NCBI GenBank assembly: GCA_947497475.1
Contig: CANMGS010000004.1
Coordinates: 1 to 64,000 of the forward strand
DNA length: 64,000 nucleotides
Reading direction: 5' to 3'
Source: an uncultured Amylibacter sp.
GTDB taxonomy: Bacteria > Pseudomonadota > Alphaproteobacteria > Rhodobacterales > Rhodobacteraceae
Shown: piece by piece, positions 49,062 through 57,807 of the stretch
Layout: each line of letters opens with the position of its first letter
How positions within the stretch are numbered: the stretch's first letter is position 1
Program-made: the position numbers and the translations under genes
The notes under the pieces: generated by a model
The model's database searches: none
Told to the model about the DNA's origin: nothing
Seen by the model: only the letters and a program-made list of their open reading frames with translations

Positions 49062-50176
49062 GCAAGAAACGTCGTGTATTTGATATTGATATGCCCGAAG
49101 AGGAAACCGTCCCCACGGGGAAGGTTGGGGATGATGCGCCTGAGTTAGAAACGAAAAGTATGTTCGGGCTGAAACCGAAACGCCGTGGCCCAATGGCGTC
49201 TGCAATTTCAGAGAATGCTGATAGCTTAAAGGAACGTCAGGCGGCAGAAGAGCAGATTAGAGCAGAAAATGATCATCTTGCGCATGAATATGTTAAGCGC
49301 AAAGCGGATGGCTTGGTGATCGATACGATCCCGCTTGATGATATCCTTACAGAGAAATTAGCGCGTGATAGGGCGGATGGTGAAGATGGCGATTTATCTG
49401 AGCTGGTTGCATCTATTAAAGAGATCGGATTGTCGAACCCAATTCGCGTTCAAAAGCGCGCTGATGGCCGCTTTGAATTGATACAAGGATATAGACGTTT
49501 GAGCGCATATCGTGCACTGCGCGATGATTCTGAAGGTTATGCGGAAATACCCGCAACGGTGATCTTTATGGAAGAGGGATTGGATACTCTTTACCGTAAA
49601 ATGGTTGATGAAAACCTTGTTCGCAAAGATATCTCATTTGCTGAAATGGCAAGCCTTGCGATTAAATATGCAGCTGATCCTGCAACGGAATGCGATGATG
49701 CTGATAAGGCCGTTGCAATTCTGTTTAAATCTGCGGGCTATCAGAAGCGCAGTTACATTCGAAGTTTCATTGGTTTGATGGAGCGGGTAGGGGGCGTGAT
49801 AAAGTTTCCAGCCGAAATTTCACGTGCTCTTGGTTTGGAATTGCGCAAACGTATTGATGCGGATGTATCTGTCGCCGCGTTGATCGAAAGCGATTTGCTT
49901 GCTGCAGGCCCTGACCGTTTGGCGGAAGAGGAGCAAGCAATTCTACGTCGTGCGGCTGGATTGGAAACAGATAGAAAACCCTTCCCCGCGGGGAAGGCGA
50001 GTGAAAAGCCACCACGCAAAGCCAAAACGGTTTTCAATATTGCGCGTCCCGAAGGTACTGTTAAATGCACGGCGACTGCTGGAAAACTGGAGCTGCGGTT
50101 GGCAAAAGATTTCTCAACGGTTGATCGGGTTCGGTTAGAGCAGGCTATTCGGCAGCTGTTAGCGCAAATTGATTAG
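49058..50176 (+). CDS. parB: Partition protein ParB (RepB-like)
   Basis: 372 residues. The ParB/Srx-type N-terminal domain includes IPLDDILTEKLARDR, LVASIKEIGLSNPIRVQ and the CTP-binding-type motif QGYRRLSAYRALRD; a helix-turn-helix central region (residues about 180-240) follows, then a basic linker and a C-terminal dimerisation-like segment. The N-terminus (VFDIDMPEEET) resembles plasmid RepB/ParB proteins that contact ParA. Start overlaps the parA stop (ATGA). Two parS-like palindromes lie inside the gene, one near each end. Confidence 0.92.
   Translation: MSKKRRVFDIDMPEEETVPTGKVGDDAPELETKSMFGLKPKRRGPMASAISENADSLKERQAAEEQIRAENDHLAHEYVKRKADGLVIDTIPLDDILTEKLARDRADGEDGDLSELVASIKEIGLSNPIRVQKRADGRFELIQGYRRLSAYRALRDDSEGYAEIPATVIFMEEGLDTLYRKMVDENLVRKDISFAEMASLAIKYAADPATECDDADKAVAILFKSAGYQKRSYIRSFIGLMERVGGVIKFPAEISRALGLELRKRIDADVSVAALIESDLLAAGPDRLAEEEQAILRRAAGLETDRKPFPAGKASEKPPRKAKTVFNIARPEGTVKCTATAGKLELRLAKDFSTVDRVRLEQAIRQLLAQID
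49109..49122. other. parS-like palindrome 3 (5' part of parB)
   Basis: GTCCCCACGGGGAA: one arm mismatch relative to TTCCCC/GGGGAA, within the acidic N-terminal codons of parB. Confidence 0.6.
49980..49997. other. parS-like palindrome 4 (3' part of parB)
   Basis: CCTTCCCCGCGGGGAAGG: perfect 18-bp palindrome, the longest of the four, in the linker region of parB (encoding PFPAGKA). Confidence 0.72.
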
Positions 50177-50236
50177 AAAAAAGTGTTTTTTATCAGGATG
50201 TTACGCGTTATGCGGTTTTCGCGTTAGCTTACTGTT

Positions 50237-50280
50237 GTTGTTTTCATGTAATCCGCTTAGGTAATTTGCATGAAAACAAC
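50237..50280 (+). promoter_or_regulatory. Inverted repeat enclosing the SD and start codon of the lpxL-like gene
   Basis: GTTGTTTTCATG (50237-50248) and CATGAAAACAAC (50269-50280), perfect 12-bp arms with a 20-nt spacer. The ATG at 50270 is in the right arm and the AGG-type SD (50259-50261) is in the loop. As RNA this would pair the start codon; as DNA it could be an operator. Confidence 0.6.
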
Positions 50281-51178
50281 CCACAAAAAAACACCTGCTA
50301 AATTCTTGGAATATATCCCAATTTGGATTGGGTTATTCCTAGGGCGGTTGATGCCATTTAAAATGCGCGGTGCATTTTTTGCATGGTTAGGTGGTTTTCT
50401 TGTGCCGCTTATACCTGGGTCCCGCAAACGCATTATGAGCGGTTTGGATCGTGTTTATCCAGACATGCCAGCAGCTGATAAGGCAAAGCTTTGTAAAGCT
50501 ATAGCTGCGAGTGCTGGGCGGACAATTTCTGAAATCTTGTTCAATGATAGCTACAAAGACAGATTAGATTTATTTGATGCTTCAGGACTAGGTTTGGAAG
50601 CCTTGCAAAACGCGAAGGCCGCAGGGAAGGGCGCAATCATAGTTTCTGCGCATTTTGGACAATGGGAAGCTATTCGTCATTATCTGAAATCCCAAGACTT
50701 AGAGACAGGCGCAGTCTATCGTGAAAATAATAACCCATGGTACGAGCTGCGTTTCCTTGCCGGTATCCGCCATGGTGGCGCCCCGATTGTCGCCAAAAGC
50801 GCTGGTGGTAATTTGGCAATGGTAAGGCATTTACGTAAAGGTGGGTTCTTTGCCTTGTTGGTAGATCAGAAGTTTCAACAGGGGCATTTGATACCGTTTT
50901 TAGGGATCGATGCGCTTACCACGACATCTGCTGCAGAACTGGCATTGCGTTATGATCTACCATTGATTCCTGCCTTTGGTACGCGGGATGAGAACAATCT
51001 GAATATTCATGTTGAATTTGAAGAACCGATTGAACCATCAGATGCGCTGACAATGACACGTGAAGTGAATGATCGGATCAGTGCACGGATCATGGAGAAT
51101 CCAGAGCAGTGGTATTGGTTGCATAAACGTTGGGAAGATACATATTTGTATGAAGGTTATCACGGTGATAAAGCTTGA
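50270..51178 (+). CDS. lpxL: Lipid A biosynthesis acyltransferase (LpxL/HtrB family)
   Basis: 302 residues. Transfers a secondary acyl chain from acyl-ACP to Kdo-lipid A precursors at the inner membrane. The catalytic H-x4-E motif is seen in IIVSAHFGQWEAIRHYL; further family features are GAVYRENNNPWYE and LVDQKFQQGHLIPFLG. An N-terminal hydrophobic segment (PIWIGLFLGRLMPF) anchors it. Its neighbours are the Kdo genes, consistent with the Kdo-dependence of this acylation. Could be LpxL or the long-chain LpxXL type; not resolvable here. Start codon lies in a 12-bp inverted repeat. Confidence 0.85.
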   Translation: MKTTHKKTPAKFLEYIPIWIGLFLGRLMPFKMRGAFFAWLGGFLVPLIPGSRKRIMSGLDRVYPDMPAADKAKLCKAIAASAGRTISEILFNDSYKDRLDLFDASGLGLEALQNAKAAGKGAIIVSAHFGQWEAIRHYLKSQDLETGAVYRENNNPWYELRFLAGIRHGGAPIVAKSAGGNLAMVRHLRKGGFFALLVDQKFQQGHLIPFLGIDALTTTSAAELALRYDLPLIPAFGTRDENNLNIHVEFEEPIEPSDALTMTREVNDRISARIMENPEQWYWLHKRWEDTYLYEGYHGDKA

Positions 51179-51249
51179 TAGCCGTGGACAACGCTGTGTG
51201 ATTGTCTATTACCTTTAGAGAACTTTAAGAATGTTAGGGGCAAGGGCCT

Positions 51250-52203
51250 ATGACCGAAAAACTTTCCAATGTTGGTGCTGAAGTTTTAAAGATTGAGGCA
51301 GATGCTTTGGTCGCTTTGGCAGACAGTTTGGGCGCTGAATTTGAGCAAGCGGTTGAAATCCTGTCAGCAGTCCAGGGGCGGGTGATCTTATCGGGTATGG
51401 GTAAGTCTGGGCATATTGCGCGTAAGATTGCAGCGACTATGGCCAGTACAGGGGCACCTGCACAGTTTGTACACCCAGGCGAAGCCAGCCATGGTGATCT
51501 TGGTATGATTATGCAGGGTGATGCTTGTATTATGTTATCGAACTCTGGTGAGACGGCTGAGTTGGCGGATGAGATTGCACACACGCGTCGTTTTAAAATC
51601 CCGATGATTGCGATTACAAAGAATGCAGACAGTTCATTGGCACGTGCTGCTGATGTTGCTTTGATCTTGCCAGCACAACCAGAAGCCTGCGGTATTGGCA
51701 TGGCACCAACAACGTCTACGACGATGCAGTTGGCATTGGGGGATGCATTGGCTGTGGCTTTAATGAAGATGCGCGGCTTTGACCGCGATAGCTTCTTAGT
51801 CAATCATCCAGGTGGTAAGTTGGGTGCGCAGTTGTTGAAAGTTGAAAGCATTATGCACACTGGGTCTGCTTTGCCAGTTGTGTCTGAACAGACAGCTATG
51901 AGCGATGCCTTGTTGGAAATGACAGCCAAAGGATTTGGAGTGGCTGCGGTGGTAAAAGACCAGACACTGCTAGGGATCATCACAGATGGCGACTTACGTC
52001 GTAGTATGGATGGCTTGATGGATTTAAAAGCAGGTGCCGTTGCAACCATGGGACCTGTGACAGCAACGCCAGATATGTTAGCGTCTGAAGCCTTGGGCAT
52101 TATGAACGATAAAACAATTTCTGCTTTAATGGTTGTTGATAGTGCAGGGAGCCTGAAAGGGTTGCTGCATATCCATGATATTCTACGGGCAGGTGTGGTA
52201 TGA
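51250..52203 (+). CDS. kdsD: Arabinose-5-phosphate isomerase KdsD (KpsF/GutQ family)
   Basis: Converts ribulose-5-phosphate to arabinose-5-phosphate, first step of Kdo synthesis. 317 residues. SIS sugar-isomerase domain with GRVILSGMGKSGHIARKIAA, HPGEASHGDLGMI and LSNSGETAEL, followed by a CBS pair (about 200-317; GIITDGDLRRSMDG). Its stop overlaps the kdsB start by 4 nt; kdsD-kdsB-kdsA form one translationally coupled operon. Confidence 0.94.
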   Translation: MTEKLSNVGAEVLKIEADALVALADSLGAEFEQAVEILSAVQGRVILSGMGKSGHIARKIAATMASTGAPAQFVHPGEASHGDLGMIMQGDACIMLSNSGETAELADEIAHTRRFKIPMIAITKNADSSLARAADVALILPAQPEACGIGMAPTTSTTMQLALGDALAVALMKMRGFDRDSFLVNHPGGKLGAQLLKVESIMHTGSALPVVSEQTAMSDALLEMTAKGFGVAAVVKDQTLLGIITDGDLRRSMDGLMDLKAGAVATMGPVTATPDMLASEALGIMNDKTISALMVVDSAGSLKGLLHIHDILRAGVV

Positions 52204-52997
52204 AGACTGTTATCGTAATTCCAGCGCGTTATGCATCTACACGCTACCCAGGAAAGCCTCTGGTGGCTTTAAATGGCCCAGATGGCCCCAAAACGCTGAT
52301 CCAGCGCAGTTGGGAGGCCGCAATGGCTGTAGAGGGCGTACGCGGCGTTTATGTGGCGACTGACGATGATCGTATCAAAGATGCGGCCGAAGCTTTTGGC
52401 GCCAAGGTGATTATGACGCCTACGAGTTGCGCAAATGGCACCGAGCGGTGTGCGGCCGCCTTGGATGGTATGGATGAAGAGCCTGATTTGGTGGTAAACC
52501 TGCAAGGGGATGCGCCACTTACACCCGCTTGGTTTGTTTCTGATTTGATTGCAGGGTTTGAAAAAGACAGTGACGTTCACGTCACGACGCCAGTTTTGCG
52601 CTGTGATCTGCAAACCTATAAGAATTTTGTCGAAGACCGTAAGCACGGGCGTGTGGGTGGCACGACAGCTGTGTTTGATACGCATATGAATGCGATGTAT
52701 TTCTCCAAAGAGGTTATCCCATATGTTGGTGATGATCTGGGAGAAGGGGATGAAATCCCTGTGTTCCACCATGTTGGCGTTTATGCATATCGTCCATCAG
52801 CGTTGCGAGAATACGCTGGTTGGTCTACTGGGCCGCTAGAGACACTTGAGGGGTTGGAACAACTGCGCTTTATGGAACGTGGGTTGCCTGTGCGCTGTGT
52901 TGAGGTCGAGGGTAAAGGACGTGTGTTTTGGGAGTTGAATAATCCTGAAGACGTCCCACGTATTGAAAAAGTTTTGAACGAAGGAATGCCATCATGA
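52200..52997 (+). CDS. kdsB: 3-deoxy-manno-octulosonate cytidylyltransferase KdsB
   Basis: Activates Kdo to CMP-Kdo. 265 residues. Nucleotidyltransferase N-terminus VIPARYASTRYPGKPL, NLQGDAPLTP (the metal-binding Asp) and HHVGVYAYRPSALREY. Overlaps kdsD and kdsA by 4 nt at each end (ATGA). The product is used by WaaA, encoded on the other strand 0.8 kb away. Confidence 0.95.
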   Translation: MKTVIVIPARYASTRYPGKPLVALNGPDGPKTLIQRSWEAAMAVEGVRGVYVATDDDRIKDAAEAFGAKVIMTPTSCANGTERCAAALDGMDEEPDLVVNLQGDAPLTPAWFVSDLIAGFEKDSDVHVTTPVLRCDLQTYKNFVEDRKHGRVGGTTAVFDTHMNAMYFSKEVIPYVGDDLGEGDEIPVFHHVGVYAYRPSALREYAGWSTGPLETLEGLEQLRFMERGLPVRCVEVEGKGRVFWELNNPEDVPRIEKVLNEGMPS

Positions 52998-53818
52998 AAA
53001 CGGTGAAAGCTGGGAATCTTGAGATTAGCAATGCAAAGCCATTCACGCTATTGGCTGGGCCGTGTCAGTTGGAATCCTTGGATCATGCGCGGATGTTGTG
53101 TGAGCGTACAATGGAAGCCTGTTCTACAACGAACACACCTTATGTGTTCAAAGCAAGTTACGACAAGGCCAATCGCACAAGCCTTGAGGGTAAGCGCGGT
53201 CTTGGCATGGAAAAAGGTTTAGAGATTTTGGCTGCGATCAAAGAGGAATTTAAGGTTCCTGTTTTGACTGATGTGCATGAGATTTGGCACTGTGCGAAAG
53301 CAGCAGAGGTTGTGGATATTTTACAAATCCCTGCGTTTTTGTGCCGTCAAACGGACTTGCTATTGGCTGCGGGTGAAACGGGCAAATGTTTGAATGTTAA
53401 AAAGGGTCAGTTTTTGGCGCCAAATGACATGAAAAATGTTGCTGCGAAGATTGCATCCACTGGCAATGAAAATATTATGCTGTGTGATCGTGGTACGAGT
53501 TTTGGATATAATATGTTGGTTAGCGATTTCCGTTGTATCCCGATTATGTCTGAAACAGGTTATCCTGTGGTGTTTGACGCGACACATAGCGTGCAAATGC
53601 CAGGCGGGCAGGGGACATCATCAGGTGGTAAGCGTGAGTTTGTGCCACCATTGGCAACGGCTGCTGCTGCAATTGGTGTGGCGTCGATCTTTATCGAAAC
53701 GCATGAAGATCCAGACAATGCGCCAAGCGATGGGCCAAATATGGTGCCTGTAGATCAGATGAAAGCGTTGATCGAAAAACTATCTGCACATGATCGTTTG
53801 GCAAAAGACTTGAATTAA
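52994..53818 (+). CDS. kdsA: 3-deoxy-8-phosphooctulonate synthase KdsA
   Basis: Condenses phosphoenolpyruvate with arabinose-5-phosphate to Kdo-8-phosphate. 274 residues. LLAGPCQLES, FKASYDKANRTS, DILQIPAFLCRQTDLL, CDRGTSFGYN and DATHSVQMPGG are family signatures. The Asn in KANRTS is the position that distinguishes the metal-independent class. The Kdo-8-phosphate phosphatase (kdsC) is not in the window. Confidence 0.95.
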   Translation: MKTVKAGNLEISNAKPFTLLAGPCQLESLDHARMLCERTMEACSTTNTPYVFKASYDKANRTSLEGKRGLGMEKGLEILAAIKEEFKVPVLTDVHEIWHCAKAAEVVDILQIPAFLCRQTDLLLAAGETGKCLNVKKGQFLAPNDMKNVAAKIASTGNENIMLCDRGTSFGYNMLVSDFRCIPIMSETGYPVVFDATHSVQMPGGQGTSSGGKREFVPPLATAAAAIGVASIFIETHEDPDNAPSDGPNMVPVDQMKALIEKLSAHDRLAKDLN

Positions 53819-53841
53819 TAAACTTAGGCAATGAATTTAAA

Positions 53842-55113
53842 TTAGACCAGTTCGGCTATTTTATTAGTAATCTCTGTTAATATCTTGTCTTTGTCGTGGT
53901 TTTCAAAGAGTGTTTTTTTACTGGCCACTAGTTGGCGATTACGGAATTCATTATCCAACAGACGAAGCCAAGCTTCAGCGATGTCTTCTGCTGTATCTGC
54001 CTGTAGGGAGCCTTTTTGGGTTACCAGTTGTTCGTAGATTGCTTGAAAATTTGAATATTGCGATCCGTGAATTATTGCTGATTCATATGCCGCGGGTTCA
54101 TAAGGTGTATGCCCCCCAACTGATACCAATGATCCCGCTACAAATGTGACGGCTGCAGAAGAGTACCATATATTCATCTCGCCAACTGTATCTGCAATAT
54201 AAATATCATCTGTTTTATATGGCAGCTCACCCTGAGATCTGATTGCAGATGAAAATGTAGTTGCATTAACAAGGTCTTCTATTTCCGCAATGCGGTTCAC
54301 ATGCCTTGGAACTAAGATAAGTTTTAAGTCTGGTCGTACGTTTTTTGCGAGTGCAAATGCATCTAAAAGGATTTGATCTTCGCCTTTATGTGTTGACGCT
54401 GCACAAAGTGTAGATTGCCGTGGGAAGGCATCACGCAATTTATGAAGATCAGGATGATCCACAGGCGTTGCTGGTTGGAATTGCTTTAAGTTTCCGAGTA
54501 AATCATTTCTTTCGGCTGTTACACCAAGGCTTTCAAATCGATCATAAGATTTTTGATCTTGTGCAAAAGAGTGATCGATACAGTTGAAAACCTTATGGGC
54601 AAGTGCAGGATTGGCAAGCCAAGTCTTGGCGCTTTTTTCTGACATGCGAGCATTGACGAAAATGATTGGAATTCCGCTTGAAGCGCATTTTACGTTGCGA
54701 TTTGGGTATACCTCATTTTCAATGGTAATTAAGCAGGCAGGCTTCCAGTGATGTAGGAACTTATTGACCACTATACCAAAATCGACAGGGGCAATATCTA
54801 CATGAATGGTAGTTGAACGGAGCTTTTTAGCTTTTTCGAATGCAATTCTATTCGATACCGTGATTAACAAATCGTAACTTGGGAATTTAGCAGAAAGTGA
54901 TGGTAAAAGAAGTTCTAAAGTGTTGAATTCGCCTAAGCTTGCTGCATGCAGCCACAATAGCCTTGGGTTCGCACTATTCTCTGTCCCAAAACCTAGGCGT
55001 GCTTTGAATGTCTCAATACTGTCTTTGCCTGTTATAATACGTTGTATGAAGACAAAAGGAACAGCAAGCCAAGCGAGTGTCATAATCAAACGATATTTTA
55101 GCAAATGAACCAC
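53842..55113 (-). CDS. waaA: Kdo transferase WaaA (KdtA)
   Basis: Transfers Kdo from CMP-Kdo to lipid IVA at the inner membrane. 423 residues. N-terminal membrane anchor (LIMTLAWLAVPFVFIQRII), catalytic-glutamate region WLHAASLGEFNTLE, the ENEVYPN motif, and C-terminal VAGSLVSVGGHTPYEPAAY. GTG at 55113 is the longest start; a TTG at 55104 is better spaced from GAGG and may be the real one. Convergent with kdsA. It could be mono- or bifunctional; this cannot be told here. Confidence 0.92.
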   Translation of the reverse strand: MVHLLKYRLIMTLAWLAVPFVFIQRIITGKDSIETFKARLGFGTENSANPRLLWLHAASLGEFNTLELLLPSLSAKFPSYDLLITVSNRIAFEKAKKLRSTTIHVDIAPVDFGIVVNKFLHHWKPACLITIENEVYPNRNVKCASSGIPIIFVNARMSEKSAKTWLANPALAHKVFNCIDHSFAQDQKSYDRFESLGVTAERNDLLGNLKQFQPATPVDHPDLHKLRDAFPRQSTLCAASTHKGEDQILLDAFALAKNVRPDLKLILVPRHVNRIAEIEDLVNATTFSSAIRSQGELPYKTDDIYIADTVGEMNIWYSSAAVTFVAGSLVSVGGHTPYEPAAYESAIIHGSQYSNFQAIYEQLVTQKGSLQADTAEDIAEAWLRLLDNEFRNRQLVASKKTLFENHDKDKILTEITNKIAELV

Positions 55114-55204
55114 CTCACTTTTGTAGCTTTGTTATAACCGAGTGTTGTTATGCATGTGAAGCTGGGAATTAAGATTATTTTAAGGCATATAAGAGTTTTG
55201 CTTT

Positions 55205-55220
55205 TCGTGATCTAACACGA
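55205..55220. promoter_or_regulatory. Short dyad upstream of manC
   Basis: TCGTG-ATCTAA-CACGA, 5-bp perfect arms, about 75 bp upstream of the manC start in the divergent waaA/manC region. Possible operator; weak evidence. Confidence 0.25.
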
Positions 55221-55296
55221 TACTTAAAGTTATAATGATATACCGTGCGGACAAAAAGCAAAGTCGTCTCGGGCAGTAAGAATAGGTTTAAAAAAG

Positions 55297-56712
55297 ATGA
55301 TCACACCAGTTATTTTATGCGGGGGTTCTGGAACGCGACTTTGGCCTTTGTCTCGAAAGAGCTACCCAAAGCAATTTTCTAAGTTGATTGGTGAGGAAAG
55401 TTTATTTCAAATGTCTGCCTCTCGGGTGCATGGTGATGGTTTTGCGGCCCCTTTGGTTCTAACCAATTCGGATTTCCGATTTATTGTCACAGAGCAATTG
55501 GCTGAACTTGGTATTGATCCAGGTGCGGTGTTAATTGAACCCGAAGGGCGTAATACAGCCCCAGCGATTTTAGCGGCTGCTTTGTACTTATTACAAGATG
55601 ATCCTAACGCTATGCTGCTGGTCTTGCCGTCTGATCATAATGTACCAGACTCCGCCCGCTTTTCTGCAACTGTTCAGAAAGGCGTAGATGCTGCTTTGGG
55701 TGGAGATTTGGTGACATTTGGTATTCAACCAACACGACCAGAGACTGGTTATGGATATTTAGAGTTGGAAAGTGTTTCAGTCGATGGAGCAGCTGTAAAA
55801 TTACAGAAATTCGTAGAGAAACCAGACCGAGATACTGCCCAAGCTATGTTGGATGCTGGAAATTATCTTTGGAATGCGGGTATTTTCCTTTTCTCGGCAA
55901 AAACAATTGTAGATGCATTTAAGGAATACCGTTCAGAACTTGTCGGGCCTGTTCAAGACGCCATATCACAAGCCAAAACAGATCTTGGCTTTTTACGATT
56001 AGCTCCAGAACCCTGGTCTGGCGCTGAAGATATTTCAATTGATTATGCTGTAATGGAACCTGCGCATAATTTATCAGCCGTTCCCTTTGATGGAGGTTGG
56101 TCTGATTTGGGAGATTGGGATAGTGTGTGGCGCGAAGCGGAAAGAGATGATGCAGGAGTTGTAACATCTGGTGCAGCGCAAGGGATTGATTGTAAAGATA
56201 CACTGCTAAGATCCGAAGCAGAAGGCACTGAGATTGTAGGTATTGGGTTAGATAACATTATTGCTGTCGCCATGCCTGATGCTGTTTTGGTTGCAGATAA
56301 ATCTCGCGCTCAAGATGTAAAACTGGCTGTGCAGGCTCTTAAAGATAAGGATGCGGATCAAGCTGTACAATTTCCGCGGGATCATCGTCCTTGGGGCAGT
56401 TTTGAGTGTTTGTTCATGGGAGAGAGATTCCAAGTAAAGAGAATCGTGGTGAAGCCAGGTGGTGTTTTAAGCCTTCAAAGCCATGTTCATCGCTCGGAGC
56501 ATTGGATTGTTGTTGAAGGCACCGCCAAAGTGACAATTCGTGATGAGGTAAAATTGGTTGGTGAAAACGAATCTGTCTACATTCCCGTAGGTGATAAACA
56601 TCGCATGGAAAATCCAGGCAAGGTTCCTATGGTTCTGATTGAAGTTCAAACGGGTAGCTATCTGGGTGAAGATGACATTGTACGATATGAAGACGTATAT
56701 GCCCGTGATTAA
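55297..56712 (+). CDS. manC: Mannose-1-phosphate guanylyltransferase / mannose-6-phosphate isomerase
   Basis: Bifunctional type II enzyme, 471 residues: the N-terminal nucleotidyltransferase domain (VILCGGSGTRLWPLSRKSYP; FVEKPD) makes GDP-mannose, and the C-terminal cupin (RPWGSFECL, RSEHWIVVEGTAKV, IPVGDKHRMENPG) isomerises fructose-6-phosphate to mannose-6-phosphate. Phosphomannomutase, needed between the two steps, is not in the window. GDP-mannose is used by the next gene product and by Gmd for GDP-fucose. Start of a probable fucose/LPS operon. Confidence 0.94.
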   Translation: MITPVILCGGSGTRLWPLSRKSYPKQFSKLIGEESLFQMSASRVHGDGFAAPLVLTNSDFRFIVTEQLAELGIDPGAVLIEPEGRNTAPAILAAALYLLQDDPNAMLLVLPSDHNVPDSARFSATVQKGVDAALGGDLVTFGIQPTRPETGYGYLELESVSVDGAAVKLQKFVEKPDRDTAQAMLDAGNYLWNAGIFLFSAKTIVDAFKEYRSELVGPVQDAISQAKTDLGFLRLAPEPWSGAEDISIDYAVMEPAHNLSAVPFDGGWSDLGDWDSVWREAERDDAGVVTSGAAQGIDCKDTLLRSEAEGTEIVGIGLDNIIAVAMPDAVLVADKSRAQDVKLAVQALKDKDADQAVQFPRDHRPWGSFECLFMGERFQVKRIVVKPGGVLSLQSHVHRSEHWIVVEGTAKVTIRDEVKLVGENESVYIPVGDKHRMENPGKVPMVLIEVQTGSYLGEDDIVRYEDVYARD

Positions 56713-56748
56713 TATCATCGGTTTTGTTGCAATCTAAAGGCTCATTGA

Positions 56749-57807
56749 ATGATCACTCCTGATTTGTTTGTTACAAATTTTAATAAGAATTTCACAGGTG
56801 TTTCTGCTACGGCTGCTGGCGTAGTGAACGTTCAGCAAAAACAGTTTGAAATGCGGCTTGTGGGTATTTCTTTGCCGAACTGTGATGAACCAATTTCTAA
56901 ACGTGAAGCGATTAAGCTTTCAAAGCTAAAGCCACAGGGAAAGCCATTTGCAATTTGGCATGTGCGTCGCAACCCAGAAATGCGCGCCGCTATATGGGCG
57001 CGTGATGTATTGCGGTTACCTATAAAAATTGTTTTTACGTCTGCTGCACAAAGATTGCATTCATTATACCCCCGTTGGCTAATCTCAAAAATGGATGCAG
57101 TTATAGCGACAACACCTGAAGCTGCTAAATATGTTCCACATGTTAAAGCAGTGGTTCCGCATGGCGTTGATACTCAGCGATTTAAGCCTGCAAAAGACCG
57201 CGCAACTGCATGGCAGAATTTAGGATATGGTGGAAAATATGGGCTTGCGACGGTTGGGCGTGTGCGCCCTGAAAAAGGTACAGATATTTTTGTAGAGACA
57301 ATGATCAAAGTTTTGCCTGAGCATCCTGATATGGTTGCTTTGATTGTGGGTAAAGCGTCAAGTAAGCACCAGAAATTCCAGCAAGGCTTAGAGGAGCAGA
57401 TTGTGAAAGCTGGGTTATCTGACCGTTTGTTGTTTGTGGGTGAAGTTGGGCCAGACAAAATGCCGGAGCTAATGCGCTCTATCCGTCTACTTGTAGCGCT
57501 GCCTCGCTATGAAGGATATGGAATGACACCGCTGGAAGCATTGGCAAGTGGTGCACCTTTCGTCGCATCCGATACAGGGTATTTTAAGGCATTTTCAAAT
57601 GATGGTCAGGTTGGTAAAGTTGTCCCGATCGAAGATTCCGAAAGGGCGGCAGATGCAATTTCGGCTTGGTTGTCCGATAAGGAACTGTTAGATCGAGCTT
57701 CTGATTTGGCGCCGAATTTTATTGGGCAACAACACAGTGTTGAAAAAGAAGCGGCCAGTATCGCGAAAGTTTATGAAGATTTGTGGAATGGAACCACGCA
57801 TGGATAA
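56749..57807 (+). CDS. lpcC: GT4 glycosyltransferase, LpcC-like core mannosyltransferase
   Basis: 352 residues. The N-terminus FVTNFNKNFTGVSATAAGVV resembles rhizobial LpcC, which adds mannose from GDP-mannose to the inner Kdo. GT4 features: VVPHGVDTQRFKP, ATVGRVRPEKGTDIFVE, and the EX7E-type YEGYGMTPLEALASGAPFV. Lying right after manC and near the Kdo operon supports the role; acceptor remains inferred. The end overlaps the next gene by 8 nt. Confidence 0.75.
   Translation: MITPDLFVTNFNKNFTGVSATAAGVVNVQQKQFEMRLVGISLPNCDEPISKREAIKLSKLKPQGKPFAIWHVRRNPEMRAAIWARDVLRLPIKIVFTSAAQRLHSLYPRWLISKMDAVIATTPEAAKYVPHVKAVVPHGVDTQRFKPAKDRATAWQNLGYGGKYGLATVGRVRPEKGTDIFVETMIKVLPEHPDMVALIVGKASSKHQKFQQGLEEQIVKAGLSDRLLFVGEVGPDKMPELMRSIRLLVALPRYEGYGMTPLEALASGAPFVASDTGYFKAFSNDGQVGKVVPIEDSERAADAISAWLSDKELLDRASDLAPNFIGQQHSVEKEAASIAKVYEDLWNGTTHG

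Noticed and set aside
50177-50194. Terminator after parB (AAAAAA-GTG-TTTTTT)
   Set aside because: A six-pair A-T stem without GC core is too weak to call.
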